Position numbers and translations under genes: made by a program
In this document: positions 16,597 to 24,565 of the stretch, piece after piece
Layout of the letters: each line of letters starts with the position of its first letter
Position numbering within the stretch: the first letter of the stretch is position 1
Source of the DNA: Oscillospiraceae bacterium
GTDB lineage: Bacteria > Bacillota > Clostridia > Oscillospirales > Ruminococcaceae
NCBI GenBank assembly: GCA_022511485.1
Contig: JAFLUJ010000003.1
Coordinates: 1 to 34,621, forward strand
DNA: 34,621 bases
Reading direction: 5' to 3'
Notes under the pieces: generated by a model
What the model saw: only the letters and a program-made list of their open reading frames with translations
Database searches by the model: none
Told to the model about the DNA's origin: nothing

Positions 16597-17805
16597 TCAT
16601 TCAAAGCAGTCCGCCAGAGCCTTTCCTATAAGCTCTCCGCTGTAGACAGCCTGATCTATGCTGTTTGCATGACCTCCCACTTCTATCAGTATTGAGCCTG
16701 TGGTAAGATCCTGATTGTATTTCCGGTAATCAAAAAGTATGGGACGGGTCAGTCCGGGAAATTCGCTCTCCATTTTTTGCTGGAGCATACTCGAAAACCG
16801 GAAGTTTTTAAGGTAGTCCGGCATATCCATAGTTCCGTCGTCACATCCGTTTATTATCATTACCTGAGCGGCGTTTCTTCCGTTTATTTCAGCTACGGGA
16901 GCGATGCGTTCGCCGTCGCTTCGTTCTATTGCGTCCCGGTGAATATCCAGAACTATTTTTATGGAGGGATACTCTTTAAGAATTTCCGATACCGTCACAC
17001 GGCTTCTGTCATAGCTGTCATTATAGGAGGGATAATCATGCTTTGTAGTATCATGTATGACCCCTATCCCTGCTGCTTCGAGCTGCTCTGCTATCGCGTC
17101 TCCCACAGCCACCATGTTCATTTTTTCGTCCGTAGTTCTGGAACCCCAGCTGCTGTCGTAAAAATCCCTCTCGTATGGCTCGTAGCTTTCGGTGGTATGG
17201 GTGTGCATTATCAGGATCTGAGGCTCGCCGTTTTTTTCTATTGTAAATTCAGGAGCAAGTCTGCTTTCCGCAAGCAGAGTTCCGTTTGATACGGAGGTGA
17301 TATTTCTCACCTGACCTGCCAGATCAAGGTTGATATAATTATCTCCGTTAAAGCTTCCGTAATTAAGGGAGGTTATTATGCCGTCCCGGCTTTCAAGGCT
17401 TTCAGGATATGGTTCAGGTCCGACATCGTAGCTTTTGTCGGTAACGACGCGTTCTTCGTCTGTACTATTCGGAAATTCAAGCACTCCATAGGAAAGCATT
17501 TCGCTGTCGTCAACAGAAAATGCCATTGGTGCGGCAAAGGACTTGTCCGCATTTTTTTCTCCGGAATAAATTTCTTCGGAAATTTGATTTTCATTATTTT
17601 CATCGGAAATATTTTCGCTGTTTTTTTCGTAGGGGAAAATATCTCCTGCTGTCAGAAAAGCGGAGGTGCTTGCTGCAAAAAACACCGCAGTCTCCGCAGA
17701 GGTCACAGACGCTGCGGCAGCGATCATAAACGGCAGGAGTAAAATAAATCCCCCGCCTGCTGCAATTATCCGGAGACGGTCTTTTCTTTTTCTCGATAAA
17801 GCCAC
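16597..17805 (-). CDS. spoIIP: Stage II sporulation protein P (SpoIIP) family, amidase/endopeptidase
   Basis: ILIMHTHTTESYEPY..., DIHRDAIER..., ILIEVGGHANSIDQA are SpoIIP motifs; GTG start at 17805 preceded by AAAGGAGGAGC (ORF track starts at 17823). Confidence 0.85.
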   Translation of the reverse strand: MALSRKRKDRLRIIAAGGGFILLLPFMIAAAASVTSAETAVFFAASTSAFLTAGDIFPYEKNSENISDENNENQISEEIYSGEKNADKSFAAPMAFSVDDSEMLSYGVLEFPNSTDEERVVTDKSYDVGPEPYPESLESRDGIITSLNYGSFNGDNYINLDLAGQVRNITSVSNGTLLAESRLAPEFTIEKNGEPQILIMHTHTTESYEPYERDFYDSSWGSRTTDEKMNMVAVGDAIAEQLEAAGIGVIHDTTKHDYPSYNDSYDRSRVTVSEILKEYPSIKIVLDIHRDAIERSDGERIAPVAEINGRNAAQVMIINGCDDGTMDMPDYLKNFRFSSMLQQKMESEFPGLTRPILFDYRKYNQDLTTGSILIEVGGHANSIDQAVYSGELIGKALADCFE

Positions 17806-17970
17806 GGAAGCTCCTCCTTTCATTTATGCTTACTAATATTATGCCATAAGGGAGGGAATTTATACCCGACGATTTATCTAAATCGTCCCCTTGATAGGGG
17901 GCTTTGTAATCTGAATCTTTTGAATTTACTAAGGGTGGGGGTAGATAATCGTGCAGGGCTTCGCCTTGCT

Positions 17971-18183
17971 TTATCTTACCAATCCTTTTTTATATTCTGC
18001 ATTAATTTCCGAAATTTCTTTTTCTCCGTCAATATAAGGCTGATAATATGATTCAATTCTTCCCCCTCCGAGATTGTCACAGCCGTTGCAGAATTCGCAG
18101 GATTGTCCGCATACATTAAGGGACTGATTTACTATTTTTATTCTTTCCTCTCTGGTGGTATCCTTTATCAGAATTGATCTCAT
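17971..18183 (-). CDS. Small Cys-rich protein, C-x3-C-x2-C-x2-C
   Basis: MRSILIKDTTREERIKIVNQSLNVCGQSCEFCNGCDNLGGGRIESYYQPYIDGEKEISEINAEYKKGLVR; GGAGGT upstream of 18183. Confidence 0.75.
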   Translation of the reverse strand: MRSILIKDTTREERIKIVNQSLNVCGQSCEFCNGCDNLGGGRIESYYQPYIDGEKEISEINAEYKKGLVR

Positions 18184-18257
18184 AAAAGACCTCCTTTTTG
18201 ATACAATTTTTTTATTAAATATAAAATTTATTCTGCATTTTATTTCTTGCAAAAAAA

Positions 18258-18965
18258 TCAATTATAATTGTCACAATATATATTTATTCTGGCATTTCCT
18301 TTTAAATATATTACCTCTGCAATTATTATTTTTTCTCCAAGGATACAATCAATATAATCCGATAACAAGCTTAAAAGTCTTTTATCAATGCGGTCATAAT
18401 TTATATCGGGATATAAATAATTAATATCAAATTGTACTGCATCGTTTTCATCATCGCTGAAAATTTCCTCAGCAAGTGACCGGATCTTTATTTCAAGAAG
18501 ATCTAAAATATTTTCTGATTTTCTTATTTCCTTAAATGTTTTTATTTGTTTTTTTATTTCATTATATTTTTCCATATTGCCTGAGATGTATTTTTCAATT
18601 GCCGATTTTAATTGTATGCAATTAAAATATATGCTATTATATTGGTTCATTTTATTATATTTCCATGGCAAAGATATGCGATAAAAAAATACTTTATTTT
18701 CATCGCCGGATAAAATACTGTAGACGTAATTTATTTCGCTGTCGAAAAATTTCGTTTTGATATTTTCTTCTTCCCGGTCATTTTCAAACGCAGTATACAG
18801 ACGGCTCAAAAGCGGGTAAATACAAAGACTTTTTAATTCCAAAAATCCATTTAATAAAAAATCAGAATACACTGATCTTAACCATTCAATTAATTCTTTT
18901 TGAGTTATTTTTTGATCGAAATAATCCTCAATTTTATTTTTTAAAATTTTAAGATCATATTCCAT
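18258..18965 (-). CDS. Hypothetical protein, very AT-rich gene
   Basis: Start MEYDLKILKNKIEDYF at 18965 with GAGGT upstream; no recognised domain. Confidence 0.7.
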   Translation of the reverse strand: MEYDLKILKNKIEDYFDQKITQKELIEWLRSVYSDFLLNGFLELKSLCIYPLLSRLYTAFENDREEENIKTKFFDSEINYVYSILSGDENKVFFYRISLPWKYNKMNQYNSIYFNCIQLKSAIEKYISGNMEKYNEIKKQIKTFKEIRKSENILDLLEIKIRSLAEEIFSDDENDAVQFDINYLYPDINYDRIDKRLLSLLSDYIDCILGEKIIIAEVIYLKGNARINIYCDNYN

Positions 18966-19049
18966 AATCAATACCTCTTGCAATTAAAATATTAATTTAT
19001 CAATATGATTTGTCTTCTTTTGAAATAAAAAATAATATAAATTCAGACC

Positions 19050-19769
19050 TCACATATTTCCCGTAAGATTCATAATTATCGCCGTCACAGCAATGGGACA
19101 GGTCTCACATCGGAGTATCCTTTCTCCCAGCCAGATGGGGACAGCTCCCGCATTTATCGCCCTGTCCGTTTCGGAGCGTTCAAAGCCGCCTTCCGAACCT
19201 ATCATAACTCCGATATTTTTCTTTTCCGAAAAAGAAATACCGGATAATTTTTCCCCTCCGTTTTCATAGCAAACAAGTGACAGATCATTTTTTTTCATAT
19301 CCTCTATTGCTTCATTAATTGTCATAAGGGAAGTTATTTCCGGAATTATTCCTCTGCCAGATTGCTTTGCAGCTTCCTCCGAAATTTTTTTAAGTCGGGG
19401 AAGCTTTTTTTCATAGGAAGCTTTATCCGGTCTTGCCACACATCGGGACGAAATAAACGGAACTATTCTCGTTACACCAAGCTCGGTAGTTTTCTGAATT
19501 ATTAATTCAAGCTTGTCCTTTTTCGGATATGCCTGATAGACCGTGAGCTGCACTGTCGGCTCGGAAAGAGTGGGGGAGATGTTTTCCACCCGGCAGATGA
19601 CCTCATCCTCTGTGATCTTTTCAATTATGCAATTGTGATCCATTCCTCCGTGGCAGAATGTGATCCTTTCCCCGGGTTTCATTCTCAGTGAAAAACGGAT
19701 ATGATCCGCGTCACTTCCTTTTACGATAATAACATCCTCTGCGGGAGAATCGGTAAAAAATCTTGGCAT
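19050..19769 (-). CDS. rsmE: 16S rRNA (uracil1498-N3)-methyltransferase RsmE
   Basis: SPOUT motifs: LIIQKTTELGVTRIVPFISSRCV, AAKQSGRGIIPEI, GVMIGSEGGFERSE, LGERILRCETCPIAV. Confidence 0.93.
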   Translation of the reverse strand: MPRFFTDSPAEDVIIVKGSDADHIRFSLRMKPGERITFCHGGMDHNCIIEKITEDEVICRVENISPTLSEPTVQLTVYQAYPKKDKLELIIQKTTELGVTRIVPFISSRCVARPDKASYEKKLPRLKKISEEAAKQSGRGIIPEITSLMTINEAIEDMKKNDLSLVCYENGGEKLSGISFSEKKNIGVMIGSEGGFERSETDRAINAGAVPIWLGERILRCETCPIAVTAIIMNLTGNM

Positions 19770-19791
19770 AAAAAAATACAGCTCCTATCAA

Positions 19792-19822
19792 AAATCCCCC
19801 CTACAAAGGCAGGGGGGAAATA
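19792..19822 (-). terminator. Terminator of the chemotaxis protein gene
   Basis: Reverse strand CCCCCCTGCCTTTGTAGGGGGGATTTTT. Confidence 0.7.
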
Positions 19823-19845
19823 TCTTTGTGCGGTATTGCATCAAT

Positions 19846-21540
19846 TTAATCGTAATATCTGTTCTCTCTGAGCTTGAACTGTCCTGTAAGCTCGTTGAGC
19901 ACCTGGGACTGTCCCGAAAGCTGCTCTGACGCTGCTGCTGACTGTTCAGCTGTAGCAGAGTTGGTCTGAACAACAGAGGCTATCTGATCCACGCTTACGG
20001 TTATCTGATCTACAGACTGCGCCGCATCGTTTGAAGCCTTGGTAATTTCATTGCTTATATTTTCTACCTCTCTTGAAGCGTCCGCTGTAGCATCTACATC
20101 TGCAACTACCTTGGCTGCCATTGCACTTGCCTTTTCAATTGACGCCACGGTGTTTTCAATGAGCTCGGTAGTGTTCTGTGCTGCCTCCGCTGATTTTCCT
20201 GCAAGATTACGGACCTCGTCTGCAACCACTGCAAAACCTTTTCCGGCAGCTCCCGCACGTGCAGCCTCGACAGCCGCATTAAGTGCAAGGATATTTGTCT
20301 GGAATGCAATATCGTCTATAGTCTTGATGATCTTCTTTATATCCTCTGAGATAGCGCTTATATCCATGATCGCATCCGCTAGCTGATCCATTTCGTCCTT
20401 GGACGCCATCATCTTGGATACAACATCGTTTGTAGCCGTACCTGCACGCGTTGCACTTTCTGCACTGCTCCGTACTATGCCGGCAACGATATTTATCTCC
20501 GCAGCCAGCTCCTGTATGGAGGACGCCTGCTCTGTAGCTCCCTGAGCCAGAGACTGAGCTCCCATAGATACCTGCTCCGAGCCGGCAGCTACCTGATCGG
20601 AGGATACATTGATCTTCTGCATTACTTCGTTGATCTCATCAATAAATTTTCTCATTGATTCCAGGATGTTGTAGAACATTCCGATATAAAGGCTCTTGTC
20701 CTTTGAGGACACTCTCAGATTTCCATCTGCCAGCTCAGCCAGAATATAATCCAGATCCTTGATGACCATCCTCGTTCTGCCTGAAAGACCTCTCATACTG
20801 TCTGCAAGAGCGCCTATCTCATCTCTGGAATTGTAGCCTATATTGATATCGAAATCTCCCTCAGCCATTTTCGCAGCTGCCTCTGTGACTTCGCTTACTC
20901 CGCTTACTATCATTTTTGTTATGTACATTGCCATAAACATAGCAATCAGTGCAGCGACCACGCCGTCAAAAATAACGCTTATAATAAGGACTGAGGAAAG
21001 ATGATTTGCACTGATGTAATCATTGTCACATTCCTGAATGACCCTGTCCCTCATGCCGGAGGCTTCGGTATAAGCGGTCACAATAGTTCCCATCATCTGT
21101 GTATCATAAAAATCAATAGAGGCGTCCATGTCACCGCTTCGGACTTTTTCCTTAAATTCTAAATAGTCCGATTCAATGTCATCACACAGCGCTTTCAGAT
21201 CCGTAAAATCCGAGAGATTACCCATATATACGTCGTCCAGTGCCTCCAGAGCGGTGTTTACATCATTAAAGCAAAGCTCCGCTTGTTCAAGGTAATATTC
21301 TGCTGCTGACTGTTGTCTTGCATCTGCCGCAGCATGGAGTACATTTTTTGCCCCCTCCTGCATTTTGGCGTTTACGCTGTCAATGTACATGACCGAGAGA
21401 ACATTCTGGTTGTAAAATTCCCTGATCGCAGATTTCAGCCTTGTAATAGACGACAGACTTATGATTATCAGAACGACCATAAGCACCAGCACTATTCCAA
21501 AAGCTGTGATCAGTTTTTTGGATACGCTTAAATTTTTCAT
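19846..21540 (-). CDS. Methyl-accepting chemotaxis protein
   Basis: Two TMs with 4-helix-bundle-like sensor, HAMP, and hairpin-tip motif [43 protein letters not shown]. Confidence 0.95.
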   Translation of the reverse strand: MKNLSVSKKLITAFGIVLVLMVVLIIISLSSITRLKSAIREFYNQNVLSVMYIDSVNAKMQEGAKNVLHAAADARQQSAAEYYLEQAELCFNDVNTALEALDDVYMGNLSDFTDLKALCDDIESDYLEFKEKVRSGDMDASIDFYDTQMMGTIVTAYTEASGMRDRVIQECDNDYISANHLSSVLIISVIFDGVVAALIAMFMAMYITKMIVSGVSEVTEAAAKMAEGDFDINIGYNSRDEIGALADSMRGLSGRTRMVIKDLDYILAELADGNLRVSSKDKSLYIGMFYNILESMRKFIDEINEVMQKINVSSDQVAAGSEQVSMGAQSLAQGATEQASSIQELAAEINIVAGIVRSSAESATRAGTATNDVVSKMMASKDEMDQLADAIMDISAISEDIKKIIKTIDDIAFQTNILALNAAVEAARAGAAGKGFAVVADEVRNLAGKSAEAAQNTTELIENTVASIEKASAMAAKVVADVDATADASREVENISNEITKASNDAAQSVDQITVSVDQIASVVQTNSATAEQSAAASEQLSGQSQVLNELTGQFKLRENRYYD

Positions 21541-21717
21541 ACGATCCCGCGTACCGTACAGCTTGTTATTACTTGTACGGAAGCATAGCTCCCCTTTCTC
21601 TTTATTTCATTTCCGCGATGCACACCTGCTTAAAGGGCATACGCAGCTAAATTAAGTATACTTTAATATGAGAATTTTGTCAATTAACAAATTGTTTCAA
21701 ACACATGAACAAAGCAA

Positions 21718-21774
21718 GGCTGCTGCATAGAACTGTTTCATAAATGTATTATGAAACAGTTCTATGCAGCAGCC
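21718..21774. repeat. Perfect 26-bp inverted repeat with 5-nt loop
   Basis: GGCTGCTGCATAGAACTGTTTCATAA-atgta-TTATGAAACAGTTCTATGCAGCAGCC. Confidence 0.9.
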
Positions 21775-21842
21775 CCGTTTTGTTTTTATCATGCACGCTC
21801 CCTCGGGGAACGTCATTTCTTCCGCGATATTATGTACACAGT

Positions 21843-22022
21843 TCAGCTCCGAAGCTGCTCGTTCAGCCATTTGGTATACTCTTTCTCCGAGCTTTTTTTT
21901 GCAGCTATTGCAAACTGGAAATCATGCGCCTTTGCAATAAAGGAATTGAATGCCTGAAGATCACCATCCATTTTGTACTGCTCCTGCTTCTTGCGATAAA
22001 CCATCTCGTACAATAAATTCAT
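21843..22022 (-). CDS. Small hypothetical protein
   Basis: MNLLYEMVYRKKQEQYKMDGDLQAFNSFIAKAHDFQFAIAAKKSSEKEYTKWLNEQLRS; AAAAAGGAGAATCCGCTT upstream of 22022. Confidence 0.6.
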   Translation of the reverse strand: MNLLYEMVYRKKQEQYKMDGDLQAFNSFIAKAHDFQFAIAAKKSSEKEYTKWLNEQLRS

Positions 22023-22260
22023 AAGCGGATTCTCCTTTTTGAATATCAATAATGTTGTAATTATATCACAAATCCGGACAGGTTTCTATAGTATAATTGC
22101 ACAAAAGAAAAATAAAATACTGTCAATTGCAACAAAAATAAAAAAATTTTCTATACACTCTTGAAAAAAGATTTTGACTATGATATAATAAGCGGTACTG
22201 ACTAAACACGGGGGTGTCCTCATAAAGTCGGTACTACATATAGAATACAGGAGAAAAATT

Positions 22261-23178
22261 ATGAAAAAAATTATTGCGTCCGTTGCCGCTCTTTCTATGT
22301 GTGCATTTATGCTCGCAGCCTGCGGCGATAAGACAACCGGAGACAGCACTCTGACAGAAAGCATTACTGCTGGACAAACAGCAGGAGAAAATAACGCAGC
22401 AGCAGATGACAGCTCGGACAGCGACGAAACAAAGGCGAAAACAGAATCCTCCGACGATGCAGCAGAAAATGATGCCGCTCAGGAAACAGAAGCAGAAAAG
22501 AGTGACAGCGGCGACGCTGCGGCGTCCTATGCTTCTCTTGATGAATTTATCAACTCAGATGACATTTTCGACCGCGAGGGAGAGCTTATTGACAGCGAAA
22601 ACACAAATACATACAAATTCATGAGCAGCCTTGATATCGAAAACGGCAACGGATTCTACATGGACGTTGAAGCTACGGACGGCAGCATGAAGGCAACAAT
22701 GGCAGCAGCAGAAGATCAGGTCTCCATAAATATGTCCGGTGATGGCGTGGATGTATCGTTCATCATAAAAGACAACACGATGTATTTGCTGGAATCCAGA
22801 TCCAAAAAAGCTGTTTACATGGAGCTTGACGAAGAGGCTATTGCTTCAAACATAGAACAGTACAGCGCCGGTAACATCCTTGGAAACGCAGTTGATGCTG
22901 ACATCTCAGATATTCCCGGAGCGGAGTGCTATGAAGTCAGCATCGGCGGCGATATCTATGCTTTTGAGATGGTGGATGATGCCGGTTTTCTTTATGATCC
23001 AAGCGGAGATCTCTGCGCAATGGTAAGCAGTCAGGCAGGCACAACTTATGCATTCATCATCAATGAATTTACTCTTAATGTTCCTGCAAATGCTTTTGAC
23101 ATCCCTTCCGATTATGAACTGGTCGATGCGAAATCATTGGATACGTCAGAGTTTTTTGAATTATTTGGTGCTTTTTAA
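22261..23178 (+). CDS. Secreted lipoprotein, tandem paralogue 1 (acidic Ser/Asp/Glu linker)
   Basis: Lipobox MLAACG; promoter TTGAAA-N17-TATAAT about 22162-22190; AGGAG before the ATG. Confidence 0.85.
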   Translation: MKKIIASVAALSMCAFMLAACGDKTTGDSTLTESITAGQTAGENNAAADDSSDSDETKAKTESSDDAAENDAAQETEAEKSDSGDAAASYASLDEFINSDDIFDREGELIDSENTNTYKFMSSLDIENGNGFYMDVEATDGSMKATMAAAEDQVSINMSGDGVDVSFIIKDNTMYLLESRSKKAVYMELDEEAIASNIEQYSAGNILGNAVDADISDIPGAECYEVSIGGDIYAFEMVDDAGFLYDPSGDLCAMVSSQAGTTYAFIINEFTLNVPANAFDIPSDYELVDAKSLDTSEFFELFGAF

Positions 23179-23203
23179 TAATTTATCTATTTTAAAATCA
23201 TCA

Positions 23204-23314
23204 GGACGGCAAAGGCTGAGCCTTTACCCATTCCGTTAGACACTCTTTTCGGAACGGGTAAAATACGACACGGAAGCTTAAAACTTCTGTACCGTTACCA
23301 GCTCAATGCCGTCC
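23204..23314 (+). repeat. Structured element copy B within the lipoprotein-1 terminator
   Basis: GGACGGCA ... TGCCGTCC-TTTTTT enclosing AAAGGCtgaGCCTTT, TTACCCATTCCG...CGGAACGGGTAA and ACGGAAG...CTTCTGT hairpins. Confidence 0.7.
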
Positions 23315-23476
23315 TTTTTTATATATATTATATAAGAAATCCCCCATTTTGTAATGTAATTTATTGAAAATATTATTTATCCATTGCAATTTATATTTAA
23401 AAATGCTATAATATTAAATATCTTAACATAATTTTTTGTTAATTTGTCACAATTTAATTTGATAGGAGTACACTAT
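23308..23476 (+). repeat. Direct repeat copy 1 (terminator tail + fusA-like promoter + RBS)
   Basis: Nearly identical to 24394-24565; includes TTGCAA (23384) N17 TATAAT (23407) and GATAGGAG. Confidence 0.85.
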
Positions 23477-23606
23477 AACAAAAATAAAAAATTTTTCTAT
23501 ACGCTCTTGAAAAAAGATTTTGACTATGATATAATAAGCGGTGCTGACTAAACACAGGGGTGTCTCCGTAAGGTCGGTACTACATATAGAACATAGGAGA
23601 AAAATT

Positions 23607-24368
23607 ATGAAAAAAATTATCGCGTCTATTGCTGCGCTTTCTATGTGCGCATTTATGCTCACAGCCTGCGGCAGTGACCCTGTAAATGACAGTCCGGCTG
23701 AAAACATTGTCGAAGCAGCAGCATCCTACGCTTCAATTGAAGAATTCATAAAAGCAGGCGACGCTTTTGACCATGATGGCAAGCTTATTAACGGAAAGGA
23801 CACCAATACATATACTTTTCTGAACAGTATGTATTCTGAGAACAAAAACAAATTTTATTTTGACGCTGAATTATCCGACGGCTCCACGAATATTATCATG
23901 GCAGCATCGGAAAATGCGATCTATGCGAATATGACATACGGCGATGACGTTATAATCAGCGTTATAAATCTGGAAGAAAAAAAGATGTATATGTTTGAGC
24001 CCGATTTAAAAATAGCTGTTTCTATGGAGATCAGTGATGAAGAAATTGCAGGATATGCAAAGCCGTTCAGCGTCGGGGATATGCTGGGAGAGAAATTTGA
24101 TACCAAAGTCTCCGATCTTTCAGATATGGTAAGATATAATGTGGATATCGGCGGTGAGATGCATACATTTGAAATGATAGACGGGGATGGGTTTCTTTTT
24201 GACAGCAGCGGAAAGATTCGCACTTTTTTGAGCAAAAATGCAAGCGCAGATACCCCTACATACATCTTCAACGAGTTCACTCTCAATATCCCGGACGGCA
24301 TTTTTGATATCCCATCCGATTATGAGATTGTAGATAAGGATGCATTAAAACAGTACCTTAGCAAATAA
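23607..24368 (+). CDS. Secreted lipoprotein, tandem paralogue 2
   Basis: Start MKKIIASIAALSMCAFMLTACGS at 23607 after AGGAG (ORF track starts at 23541); same ending INEFTLN.P...FDIPSDYE.VD as paralogue 1. Confidence 0.85.
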   Translation: MKKIIASIAALSMCAFMLTACGSDPVNDSPAENIVEAAASYASIEEFIKAGDAFDHDGKLINGKDTNTYTFLNSMYSENKNKFYFDAELSDGSTNIIMAASENAIYANMTYGDDVIISVINLEEKKMYMFEPDLKIAVSMEISDEEIAGYAKPFSVGDMLGEKFDTKVSDLSDMVRYNVDIGGEMHTFEMIDGDGFLFDSSGKIRTFLSKNASADTPTYIFNEFTLNIPDGIFDIPSDYEIVDKDALKQYLSK

Positions 24369-24385
24369 ATCTGTAAATCAAGGAC

Positions 24386-24406
24386 GGTACAACGCCGTCC
24401 TTTTTT
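24386..24406 (+). terminator. Rho-independent terminator of lipoprotein 2
   Basis: GGACGGtacaacGCCGTCCTTTTTT. Confidence 0.8.
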
Positions 24407-24565
24407 GTATATATTATATAAGAAATTCCCCATTTTGTAATGTAATTTGTTGAAAATATTATTTATCCATTGCAATTTATATTTAAAAGTGCTATAATAT
24501 TAAATATCTTAACATAATTTTTTTGTTAATTTGTCACAATTTAATTTGATAGGAGAGTACACTAT
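24394..24565 (+). repeat. Direct repeat copy 2, containing the EF-G paralogue promoter and RBS
   Basis: TTGCAA (24470) N17 TATAAT (24493); GATAGGAGAG before ATG 24564. Confidence 0.85.
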
